Origin: JACMJP01 sp046160675
GTDB taxonomy: Bacteria; Bacteroidota; Bacteroidia; Chitinophagales; BACL12
Assembly: GCA_046160675.1 (NCBI GenBank)
Contig: JBJXHH010000182.1
Location: 1-36,325, forward strand
Reading direction: 5' to 3'
DNA length: 36,325 nt
Shown in pieces: positions 1-7,205 of this stretch (positions within the stretch are counted from its first letter, which is position 1; each line of letters opens with the position of its first letter). Position numbers and translations under genes: made by a program. Below the pieces are notes generated by a model. The model was not told the DNA's origin and searched no databases. It worked only from the letters and a program-made list of their open reading frames with translations.

Positions 1-904
1 TGCTGTGATTGTAAGGCGCCGGAATTGCCAGAGGGTGATAATCAAATAACCTGGGGCAGAAACTGCATACAACAAAATTTCTTGCCTCAAAGGTTTGATG
101 AACAGGGGGCGGTTGATGCACTCTTCCGGTTATCGGTTCAAAGTTGTGAATGCTAAAAGCCCAGGGGTAAACAAAACCATCCCAGCCAACAAGATCAAAC
201 GGGTGATTTGCATAATGATAGGGATAGATGATGCCCTGTTTTTTTATTTTAAAAAAGAAATCGCCTTGCTCATCGTAAGTTTTTAAATTCAATGGTGTCT
301 TGATATCCCGTTCACAAAACGGCGCATGTTCCATCAATTGCCCAACACTGTTCAAATATCTTTTCGGAAAAACAATGGGCGAAAATGATTCAACAATAAA
401 CAGCCTGTTCTTTTCATCATTAAAATGTATCTGATACAAAGTTCCTCTCGGGATGATCACATAATCTCCGTACTCAAAATTAATTTCGCCGTACATGGTT
501 TTTACTGCGCCGCTGCCTTCATGGCAAAAGATCAGTTCATCTGCATCAACGTTTTTATAGAAATAATCCGCCATGCTTTTACGGGGAGCAGCAAGAGAAA
601 TATGCAGATCACTGTTTACAAGCACAGCTTTTCTGCTTTCCAGAAAATCATCTTCCGGTTTAATTTTAAACCCATGCAAACTTCTGTGTTTTAATTGTTT
701 CGACAACACAACTTTCGGTTCCACAGAATATGCCTCGCCTACTTGTTTAATTTTTGTTGGTGGATATAGATGATATAACAAAGAGTAAGTATTTGAAAAC
801 CCTTCGGTAGAAAATAATTCTTCATGATACAGAGTGCCGTCCGGTTTGCGGAATTGTGTGTGTCGTTTTGCAGGTATCTGTCCGAGCTTGCTGTAGAAAG
901 GCAT
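1..904 (-). CDS. hmgA: Homogentisate 1,2-dioxygenase, C-terminus cut by window edge
   Basis: Iron(II) ring-cleaving dioxygenase of tyrosine/phenylalanine breakdown, converting homogentisate to maleylacetoacetate in the cytosol. The frame is open from the ATG at 902-904 to base 1 without a stop, giving 301 complete codons of a protein usually about 385 aa in this phylum. The N-terminus begins MPFYSKLGQIPAKRHTQFRK. Downstream are the family hallmarks NHPFDLVGWDG, IHNFEPITGRVHQPPPVHQTF and VVCSFCPRLFDYHPLAIPAPYNHS. His300, in PYNHS, aligns with the first iron-ligand histidine (human His335); the remaining ligands lie beyond the window. A TAnnTTTG box on the minus strand at 931-938 with a TTG 18 bp further upstream is a plausible promoter. 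Identification rests on motif recall and is very secure; only the missing end is unknown. Confidence 0.95.
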   Translation of the reverse strand, partial: MPFYSKLGQIPAKRHTQFRKPDGTLYHEELFSTEGFSNTYSLLYHLYPPTKIKQVGEAYSVEPKVVLSKQLKHRSLHGFKIKPEDDFLESRKAVLVNSDLHISLAAPRKSMADYFYKNVDADELIFCHEGSGAVKTMYGEINFEYGDYVIIPRGTLYQIHFNDEKNRLFIVESFSPIVFPKRYLNSVGQLMEHAPFCERDIKTPLNLKTYDEQGDFFFKIKKQGIIYPYHYANHPFDLVGWDGFVYPWAFSIHNFEPITGRVHQPPPVHQTFEARNFVVCSFCPRLFDYHPLAIPAPYNHS

Positions 905-930
905 GTTGTCTTTTTAAGTTGTAATTGTAA

Positions 931-959
931 CAAAGTTACAAAAGAGAAGGTTTATGCAA
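931..959 (-). promoter_or_regulatory. Predicted Bacteroidetes-type promoter of hmgA
   Basis: On the minus strand TAACTTTG (931-938) matches the -7 consensus TAnnTTTG, and TTG (957-959) lies 18 bp upstream, a normal spacing for the -33 TTTG/TTG element. The box ends 26 nt before the ATG. This is the only candidate in the window with both elements visible. Confidence 0.5.
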
Positions 960-1027
960 GCAGTGATTTTAATCACCAAAAAAATCAACTAGCAATAATT
1001 CGGCAAAAAGAATAATGCATTTATAAC

Positions 1028-1282
1028 TCATCTATTATTCTCCCTTCCCTCCGCCTGCGAAACAATAATTTTTCTTCCCAACAACTCTTTACCATTTAAA
1101 GCTTCTATTGCATTGTGTGCTTCTTTATCTTCAGGCATAGAAACAAATGCGAAGCCTTTATTTTGCCGGGTAATTTTATCAATAATGATCTTAACAGAAT
1201 CAACTGTGCCATGTTTTTCAAAAATTTGCTTCAATTCCGCTTCTTTCATTTTAAAGGGAATACTTCCTACATAAATATCCAT
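1028..1282 (-). CDS. Small RNA-recognition-motif (RRM) protein
   Basis: An 84-residue protein consisting of one RRM fold that binds single-stranded RNA in the cytosol. The RNP2 strand is IYVGSI near the N-terminus and the RNP1 strand is KGFAFVSM in the middle, both with the expected aromatic or hydrophobic positions. The tail is short and charged (QAEGRENNR). The ATG at 1280-1282 is chosen because it places the first beta strand directly at the N-terminus; a GTG at 1306 would add eight residues (NSNKFYS-type) with no RRM equivalent. Such stand-alone RRM proteins are widespread in Bacteroidetes and cyanobacteria, often cold-induced or abundant, and are thought to act as global RNA-binding proteins or chaperones. 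It lies 45 bp from the end of the proline dehydrogenase gene on the same strand and may be cotranscribed. The specific RNA target is unknown. Confidence 0.9.
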   Translation of the reverse strand: MDIYVGSIPFKMKEAELKQIFEKHGTVDSVKIIIDKITRQNKGFAFVSMPEDKEAHNAIEALNGKELLGRKIIVSQAEGRENNR

Positions 1283-1326
1283 AGAATAAAATTTATTACT
1301 GTTCACTAATTATTTTCGTTCACACA

Positions 1327-2526
1327 TTAGCCCTTCCTCCTCTTCATCTCTTTATCTATTAAACTCAGCTCCCGGCTCATTTGCCCGCTTACGCTGGTGT
1401 TTTCATTTGCCCTTCTAATTAAATAGGGTATTACATCTTTCACCGGGCCGTAAGGAAGATATTTTGCAGTGTTATATCCTGCCTTGGCAAGATTAAAAGT
1501 GATCTGATCACTCATGCCGTAGAGTTGCGAGAAATAAATATGCGGGTGATCTTTCGGGATGTTGCGTTTCTGCATTTCTTCAGCCAACAACAAGCTACTT
1601 TTCTCATTATGCGTAGCTGCGCAAAAGGAAATGCGCAAATAATTTTCAAGGCAAAGCTGCATAGCTGCATCATAATCCCTGTCAGTGCTTTCTTTATCAG
1701 GCTGAATAGGTGAAGGATAATTTTTTTCTACAGCTCGTTTTCTCTCTTTTTCCATGTAAGCGCCCCGCACAGGTTTTAATCCCAAAATATAATTATGCAT
1801 GATGGCATCGTTCAAAACAGTTTTACAAAACGCCAGCCGATCATGTCTGTAAAGTTGTGCAGTATGAAACACTACTGCATTTTCTTTATTGAATTCCCTG
1901 CTCAATTTTATCACCAACTCATCTATCGCCTGCTGTATCCAGCTTTCCTCTGCATCAACAAACAATCCTACTCCTGCATCAGCAGCCGCTTGCGTAATTT
2001 CATACATGCGCTGATAGAGTTTTTCACTTTTCTTTTTTTCTTCATCAGTCAGCAAAGCATCCATGCTCATTTTTTCCAACAAAGAAAATTCCGTGAGCCC
2101 GGTTACTTTACAACTGATAAAGGGGATACTTGCCCGTCCGCTTGACGGGTTTTTTTTCCCTTTCGCAAATTGTAAAATATTTATCAGTTCATTCTTTGTT
2201 TTCTCAAAATCTTCTTCTGTTTCTTTTCCCTCTACACCATAATCAATAATGGCTCCGATATGAAATTTTTCCAGTTTATTTATAACAGGCAGTATTTCTT
2301 TCAAAGATTCGCCGCCGCAAAACTGTTCGTATACTGTTTTTTTTATCATCCATTTTACAGGAAGGTGAAGGCGGATAGATAACTCTGCTGCTTTTGCAAA
2401 TATGCTCGTCAGCCCCGGGTTATTCATGAGCTTAAACAGCCAGTATTCCCATTGCAATTCCTTATTGCTTCTACCTGAGAAGGCTATTTCAGTATCATTA
2501 AAATCAATTTTATGTGCAGTTTCCAA
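1327..2526 (-). CDS. Proline dehydrogenase, probable TTG start
   Basis: FAD-dependent oxidation of L-proline to delta-1-pyrroline-5-carboxylate, the first step of proline catabolism. This is the monofunctional form (about 399 aa), not the PutA fusion. The TIM-barrel signatures are all present: GAIIDYGVEGKE, FISCKVTGL, VGLFVDAEESW, LYRHDRLAF, GLKPVRGAYMEKER, AATHN, and the C-terminal LIRRANENTSVSGQM containing the substrate-binding Arg pair. The start is unusual. No in-frame ATG exists between the divergent pfkA gene and the conserved N-terminus KIDFNDTEIAF. The best candidate is TTG at 2524-2526; another TTG lies at 2554-2556. The longest open frame runs to 2661 but would begin with a low-complexity Leu/Phe stretch inside pfkA, so I reject it. 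Function is very sure, start about even odds. Confidence 0.93.
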   Translation of the reverse strand: METAHKIDFNDTEIAFSGRSNKELQWEYWLFKLMNNPGLTSIFAKAAELSIRLHLPVKWMIKKTVYEQFCGGESLKEILPVINKLEKFHIGAIIDYGVEGKETEEDFEKTKNELINILQFAKGKKNPSSGRASIPFISCKVTGLTEFSLLEKMSMDALLTDEEKKKSEKLYQRMYEITQAAADAGVGLFVDAEESWIQQAIDELVIKLSREFNKENAVVFHTAQLYRHDRLAFCKTVLNDAIMHNYILGLKPVRGAYMEKERKRAVEKNYPSPIQPDKESTDRDYDAAMQLCLENYLRISFCAATHNEKSSLLLAEEMQKRNIPKDHPHIYFSQLYGMSDQITFNLAKAGYNTAKYLPYGPVKDVIPYLIRRANENTSVSGQMSRELSLIDKEMKRRKG

Positions 2527-2589
2527 GCAAAAAAATTTGTGTAAAGATAATAGCTTCAATGTATCAGTGAAATCCTGTGAAAGATATAG

Positions 2590-2614
2590 TTTGCAACATT
2601 TAAATTTGCAACAT
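2590..2614 (+). promoter_or_regulatory. pfkA promoter region with a 10-bp direct repeat
   Basis: TAAATTTG at 2601-2608 fits the -7 consensus TAnnTTTG and ends 19 nt before the pfkA ATG. It is overlapped by two perfect copies of TTTGCAACAT (2590-2599 and 2605-2614) with a 15-bp period. The repeats could be an operator or chance; no clear -33 element is seen. Confidence 0.4.
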
Positions 2615-2627
2615 AAGAAAAGAAATA

Positions 2628-3608
2628 ATGTCAGCAGTAAAAAGAATAGGAGTAATGACAAGCGGCGGCGACAGCCCGGGAATGAACGCCGCAGTGCGGG
2701 CTGTTGTGCGCACAGCCATTTATCACGGGCTTGAAGTGTATGGCATAAACCGGGGGTATGAAGGAATGATTGATGGCGATTTTTACAAAATGCAAAGCCA
2801 TGATGTGAGCAACATTATTCAGCGGGGCGGAACGATATTGAAAACTGCAAGAAGTAAACGTTTCATGGAAAAAGCAGGAAGGCAAAAAGCTTTTGAGCGA
2901 TTGAAAGTTGCAGGCATTGATGGGTTTGTTGCTATTGGTGGTGATGGAACATTCAGAGGCGCAACAGTTTTTGAAGAAGAGTTTGGCATCACCTGCGTTG
3001 GCATTCCGGGAACGATTGACAATGATCTGTTCGGGACAGATTTTACGTTGGGTTTTGATACAGCAGTGAACACGGCAGTGGAAGCTATTGATAAAATTCG
3101 GGATACTGCAGATGCACACAACCGTTTATTTTTTGTGGAAGTGATGGGCAGAGATGCGGGTTTTATTGCATTGAATTGTGCAATAGGCGGAGGCGCAGAA
3201 GCTGTTGTAATTCCTGAAACAGAAACGAACATTGATAATTTAATTTCTATTTTGGAGAGAGGTTGGTATCATAATAAAAGCAGCGCCATCGTAGTAGTGA
3301 GTGAACATGATGAAGCAGGCGGTGCATTCACCATTGCCAAAAAAGTGAATGAAAAATTTACAGAATATGATACAAGGGTTGCTATACTCGGGCATATTCA
3401 GCGGGGCGGAAACCCAACAGTGCGGGATCGTTTACTCGGTAGCCGGCTGGGCATGGCTGCAGTGGAAGCTTTGATGGAAGGGAAGAAAAATGTGATGGCA
3501 GGAATTATAAACGATGAAGTGGTTTTCACTCCGTTCGCTAATGCTACAAAACATCACATGGAAATAAATGCGAGTATGCTGAAGTTGATAGAGATACTTT
3601 CATTGTAA
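2628..3608 (+). CDS. pfkA: ATP-dependent 6-phosphofructokinase
   Basis: Phosphorylates fructose 6-phosphate to fructose 1,6-bisphosphate, the committed step of glycolysis. At 326 aa it matches the bacterial PfkA length. Visible motifs are the nucleotide loop TSGGDSPGMN (residues 11-20), GGDGT (104-108), PGTIDND (127-133, with catalytic Asp131), MGRDAG (173-178) and HIQRGGNPTVRDR. Gly at GGDGT/FRGA and Gly in PGTIDND, rather than Asp and Lys, indicate ATP rather than pyrophosphate as donor. It is transcribed divergently from proline dehydrogenase across a gap of roughly 100 bp. It is followed at once by a convergent T9SS cargo gene with only 22 bp between the stops. Confidence 0.97.
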   Translation: MSAVKRIGVMTSGGDSPGMNAAVRAVVRTAIYHGLEVYGINRGYEGMIDGDFYKMQSHDVSNIIQRGGTILKTARSKRFMEKAGRQKAFERLKVAGIDGFVAIGGDGTFRGATVFEEEFGITCVGIPGTIDNDLFGTDFTLGFDTAVNTAVEAIDKIRDTADAHNRLFFVEVMGRDAGFIALNCAIGGGAEAVVIPETETNIDNLISILERGWYHNKSSAIVVVSEHDEAGGAFTIAKKVNEKFTEYDTRVAILGHIQRGGNPTVRDRLLGSRLGMAAVEALMEGKKNVMAGIINDEVVFTPFANATKHHMEINASMLKLIEILSL

Positions 3609-3630
3609 CTACAACACGAAACTTTGAGAT

Positions 3631-6228
3631 TTAAAATACCCCTATCGCCTCTTCAAATATTTCCTGTTTATATGTGATCAAAACATGAGCAAGCCCTGTA
3701 AAAGATTCGGGAAGATGAATAAGTGTTTTTTCAGAATGGCATATTGTAGAAAATATTTTTCTGCCTGACAGATCATATACGTCAACGTTTATTATCTCAT
3801 TACATGTGTTCTCAAACTGAAGAGTAAGTTCACCATCTGTTGGATTTGGGAAAAGCTGATAAGTAAGAGTATTCAATTCATCAACAGAAACCAAACCTTC
3901 ATCAATGTCTTTATCACAATCATTATCATAGCCATCAAGCACTTCAGTTGCACCGGGATATATATCAGGGTCAGTATCATCACAATCTGTACTGTCTGCA
4001 ATATATCCTGTTATATCTGCATAGCATGATGTTGTATCTATAGAAGCATTTCCGAAGTTGTCGCCGTCGAAGTCTATGTATAGAGTAAATAAAGTAACTT
4101 CATCATCAATACTTCCATCACAATCGTCATCAATTTCATTACATATTTCTGCTATACTAGGATTTATAAATTCATTTGAATCATCACAGTCTAAATAATT
4201 TTCAGTAAATCCTAGCGGTAATGTACATGAAAGTATAAATGCATCAGAATTACCAAAACCATCTTCGTCTGCATCAACAAAATATGTTGTCAGTAAATCC
4301 TCATCAATGTATCCATCACAATCGTCATCAAGTTCATTACAAATTTCTGTCGCATCCGGATTTATATCTTCATTTCCGTCATCGCAATCTGAATTATTTG
4401 AAACATACCCAACAGGCAGATCACATGCAAGTAAAAATACATCGGGATCTCCATAACTATCTCCATCAGCATCTGCAAAATACACAAGCGGAACGCCTTC
4501 ATCAAATATCCCATTGCAGTTTTCATCAATACCATTACAAACAATTTCATCTGCGCCCGGATGTATCAAATCAGTAGCATCATTACAATCTGTAGTATCT
4601 ATTACATAACCTAATGGAGGAACTTCGAAACAAATTGCTATTATGTTGTCTATATCACCAAAGCCATCAACATCTGTATCTGCGTAATATGTGTATAATG
4701 GCAATCCTTCATCGGTAAGTGCATTGCAATTGTCATCCATGCTGTTACATATTTCATCTGCTCCGGGATGAATTGCAGAATTCGTATCATCACAATCTGA
4801 TTGATTAAGGACATAATCTGCAGGTATAATACAAGTATTTAGTGTAGATGAAGGATCACCGAATCCATCCCCATCTGCATCATAGTAGAAAACAGCACCT
4901 TCATCACATGCAAGTTTTATTATCCAATAATCATCTAAGCCTTCTGAAGCTTCTGCTTTGTCAACTGATATTCCCGAAGAAGAATAACCTGCAAGAATAT
5001 AACCTCCATCATAAGTTTGACTTAAATCGAATAATTTGTCATCAGCGGTGCCTCCTATTGTATTTTGCCAGACAATATTTCCTAAGCTGTCAATTTTGAT
5101 GACCCAATAATCCATTCCACCTAAATTGGACTCTGTTTTATCATTAAATATCCCTGCATCAGAATAACCTCCTAGAATGTAACCCTTGTCAGATGTTAGT
5201 TCTGCTGTAGTAAAATACCCTGGCATGATAGTATTTTGCCAAACGATTTCACCATCATTATCTAATTTCAAAACCCAATAGCCAGCAGTGCCCTCACTTC
5301 CTTCAGTTTTGTCACCCGAAATGCCCGATAGAGATAAACCAGCAATAAAATATCCATTATCATACGTTTGCTGAACATATTGTAGCTCATCATAATTATT
5401 CCCTCCGATGGTTTTTTGCCATTGGATCTCTCCTTCTGAGTTAAGCTTAAGTAGCCAATAATCTGAACCTCCTTTACTATCTTCAGTTTTATCCCCTGAT
5501 ATGTCGGAACTAGAAGAACCGCCAAGAATAAATCCTCCATCATTTGTTTCTTGCATACTATTCAAATTTTCCTCAAGCAGTCCCCCAATTGTATTATCCC
5601 ATTGTATATTACCCATTGAGTCAAGCTTTACTATCCAGTAGTCATAACTCCCAATAAGTCCTTCAGTCTTATCTCCTCCAGCACCAGAGTTCGACCATCC
5701 GCCTAGAATATAACCACCATCTGATGTAATATCAAGTGACTCAAAATACTCGTATGATGTACCACCTATTGTATTCTGCCATTCTATGTTACCAACTGCA
5801 TTTAGTTTTAATATCCAATAATCACTTGTTCCAAAAGGGCCAACAGGTGACTCCTCCTTGTCAAAATCATCGTCAGAATAAGAATGACCTCCAACAATAT
5901 AACCTCCATCGAGAGTTTGCTTTATTTCAAACAATTCATCACCAATACCTCCTCCATATCCTTTTTGCCATTGTATATTTCCAAGAGAGTCTATTTTTAT
6001 GATCCAATAATCCATACCATGAGCAACATCTAATTTATCACCAGATGTATCAGAATATGACTGCCCGCCAAGTATATACCCTTTGTCAGAAGATTGTTCT
6101 ATTGAAAATAAATAATCGTACTGATCTCCACCAATCGTATTCTGCCATTCTATTCCGGGAGCCTGTGAAAAAACTGATAAGGATATAAATACAAAGAGAA
6201 GAAAAATAGCCTGTTTCATATTTTTCAA
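3631..6228 (-). CDS. T9SS cargo: seven-repeat propeller plus five MopE-like Asp-rich repeats
   Basis: A predicted secreted 865-aa surface protein of unknown role. A signal peptide (residues 1-22, ending VFSQA) precedes seven repeats of 57-63 residues beginning at Trp28, 87, 150, 210, 270, 330 and 387. Each follows the plan WQNTIGG...DGGYILGG...GDKTE...DYWIIKLDSxGNI. Seven such units fit a seven-bladed beta-propeller. Residues about 447-780 hold five units of about 65 residues built on DADGDGFGD, a Cys, a second SDCDD, and EICN...DDxCDGxIDE. These resemble the 'putative metal-binding motif' of MopE and suggest calcium binding. Residues about 791-865 are a T9SS type A sorting domain (LFPNPTDGELTLQF, VYDLSGRKIF). 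An alternative start is Met4 (6219). Repeat 6 is shortened and lacks the GG turn. Confidence 0.88.
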   Translation of the reverse strand: MKNMKQAIFLLFVFISLSVFSQAPGIEWQNTIGGDQYDYLFSIEQSSDKGYILGGQSYSDTSGDKLDVAHGMDYWIIKIDSLGNIQWQKGYGGGIGDELFEIKQTLDGGYIVGGHSYSDDDFDKEESPVGPFGTSDYWILKLNAVGNIEWQNTIGGTSYEYFESLDITSDGGYILGGWSNSGAGGDKTEGLIGSYDYWIVKLDSMGNIQWDNTIGGLLEENLNSMQETNDGGFILGGSSSSDISGDKTEDSKGGSDYWLLKLNSEGEIQWQKTIGGNNYDELQYVQQTYDNGYFIAGLSLSGISGDKTEGSEGTAGYWVLKLDNDGEIVWQNTIMPGYFTTAELTSDKGYILGGYSDAGIFNDKTESNLGGMDYWVIKIDSLGNIVWQNTIGGTADDKLFDLSQTYDGGYILAGYSSSGISVDKAEASEGLDDYWIIKLACDEGAVFYYDADGDGFGDPSSTLNTCIIPADYVLNQSDCDDTNSAIHPGADEICNSMDDNCNALTDEGLPLYTYYADTDVDGFGDIDNIIAICFEVPPLGYVIDTTDCNDATDLIHPGADEIVCNGIDENCNGIFDEGVPLVYFADADGDSYGDPDVFLLACDLPVGYVSNNSDCDDGNEDINPDATEICNELDDDCDGYIDEDLLTTYFVDADEDGFGNSDAFILSCTLPLGFTENYLDCDDSNEFINPSIAEICNEIDDDCDGSIDDEVTLFTLYIDFDGDNFGNASIDTTSCYADITGYIADSTDCDDTDPDIYPGATEVLDGYDNDCDKDIDEGLVSVDELNTLTYQLFPNPTDGELTLQFENTCNEIINVDVYDLSGRKIFSTICHSEKTLIHLPESFTGLAHVLITYKQEIFEEAIGVF

Positions 6229-6289
6229 AATTCAGGAGATATAAAGTTAATGCATTAAATATTCCTATCCGAAAGCAAACAAGCTAAAA

Positions 6290-6386
6290 AACACTCCTAA
6301 AGAGGCGAATTGTCAGAAAGTGACACTTTGCAGCACTTCTTCCCTAAAACATTCGTTTTCAAATTTTTACATTTCTTTGGAGTGTT
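6290..6386. repeat. Imperfect inverted repeat in the rlmB / propeller-gene gap
   Basis: AACACTCCTAAAGA (6290-6303) and TCTTTGGAGTGTT (6374-6386) are complementary with one bulged base, separated by about 70 nt. Inside the loop, 6317-6329 is a second odd palindrome, AAAGTGACACTTT. The element lies between the rlmB stop and the start of the propeller gene, so it could be a transcript end structure or an operator. No T-run follows it. Confidence 0.35.
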
Positions 6387-6437
6387 CCTTTAGAATTTCA
6401 CATTATAGAGAAGTGTACATGAAACAGGTTACAATTA

Positions 6438-7205
6438 TTATACTCTCTGCCGCATCACTTCATACAATACCATTCCGGCAGAAACAGAAACATTATAAGA
6501 ATCAAACTTTTTTTGCATCGGCAGTTTAACATTTGTGCTGATGTATTTTCTGAGCGATGAACTTATGCCTTCATCTTCACTTCCAAGAATTATTGCCACG
6601 GGAATTGTAAAATCTGCAGCAGAACATTTTGTTTCTGCGTTGCTGTCTGTACCAATAATTTGTATGCCGTTGAGCAGCAGATAATCTAAAGCTTGTTGAA
6701 AATCTTTTTCCCGACAAACAGTAATTTTTGCCAATGCCCCGGCGCTTGCTTTCATCGCTTCTGCGTTTGCAGGCGCAGCATCATGAGTAGAAATTATTAT
6801 CGCATCAACGCCTGCAGCATAGGCCGTTCTTGCTATCGCCCCGAAATTGCGAACATCAGTAATACTATCCAATATAAGTAGCAGAGGCGTTTTGCCTTGT
6901 TCTATCACATACGGCAACACATCTTCAATGCTGGCAAATTCTATTTCAGAAGTGAAGGCGATAATACCCTGATGCACACCGCCTGTGAGAGTGTTGAGTT
7001 TTTCAACAGGAACATTTTTAACAGGAATGTTTTTTTGGTATGCAAACTTTTTGATTTCAGAGATCACATCCGCTGCTATCCCGTTTTGTAAAATTATCTT
7101 ATCTACCGGCCTTTCGCTGTTCAATAATTCCAGTACAGGCTGCCTCCCGAAAACGAGGTTATCGAATTTTTTCCGGTGATAAAATTTATTTTCACTTTGG
7201 CGCAT
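6438..7205 (-). CDS. rlmB: 23S rRNA 2'-O-methyltransferase, TrmH/SpoU family (RlmB type)
   Basis: SAM-dependent 2'-O-methylation of a guanosine in 23S rRNA (G2251 in E. coli numbering). The 255-aa protein has the RlmB two-part layout. The N-terminal L30e-like substrate domain contains VFGRQPVLELL and EKLNTLTGGVHQGI. The SPOUT catalytic domain has the trefoil-knot motifs DSITDVRNFGAIARTA (motif 1), ILGSEDEGI (motif 2) and VKLPMQKKFDSYNVSVSAGMVLYE (motif 3). The ATG overlaps the last 14 nt of the upstream glycosyltransferase gene in another frame, so the two are probably translationally coupled. The product could instead modify tRNA as TrmH does, but the N-terminal domain favours RlmB. Confidence 0.93.
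   Translation of the reverse strand: MRQSENKFYHRKKFDNLVFGRQPVLELLNSERPVDKIILQNGIAADVISEIKKFAYQKNIPVKNVPVEKLNTLTGGVHQGIIAFTSEIEFASIEDVLPYVIEQGKTPLLLILDSITDVRNFGAIARTAYAAGVDAIIISTHDAAPANAEAMKASAGALAKITVCREKDFQQALDYLLLNGIQIIGTDSNAETKCSAADFTIPVAIILGSEDEGISSSLRKYISTNVKLPMQKKFDSYNVSVSAGMVLYEVMRQRV

Noticed and set aside
1795..2145. 116-codon plus-strand frame within proline dehydrogenase
   Set aside because: It is antisense to conserved catalytic motifs and shows no recognisable family.
2631..3119. 162-codon minus-strand open frame inside pfkA
   Set aside because: It is entirely antisense to a textbook PfkA and rich in Cys, Ser, His and Asn without any domain.
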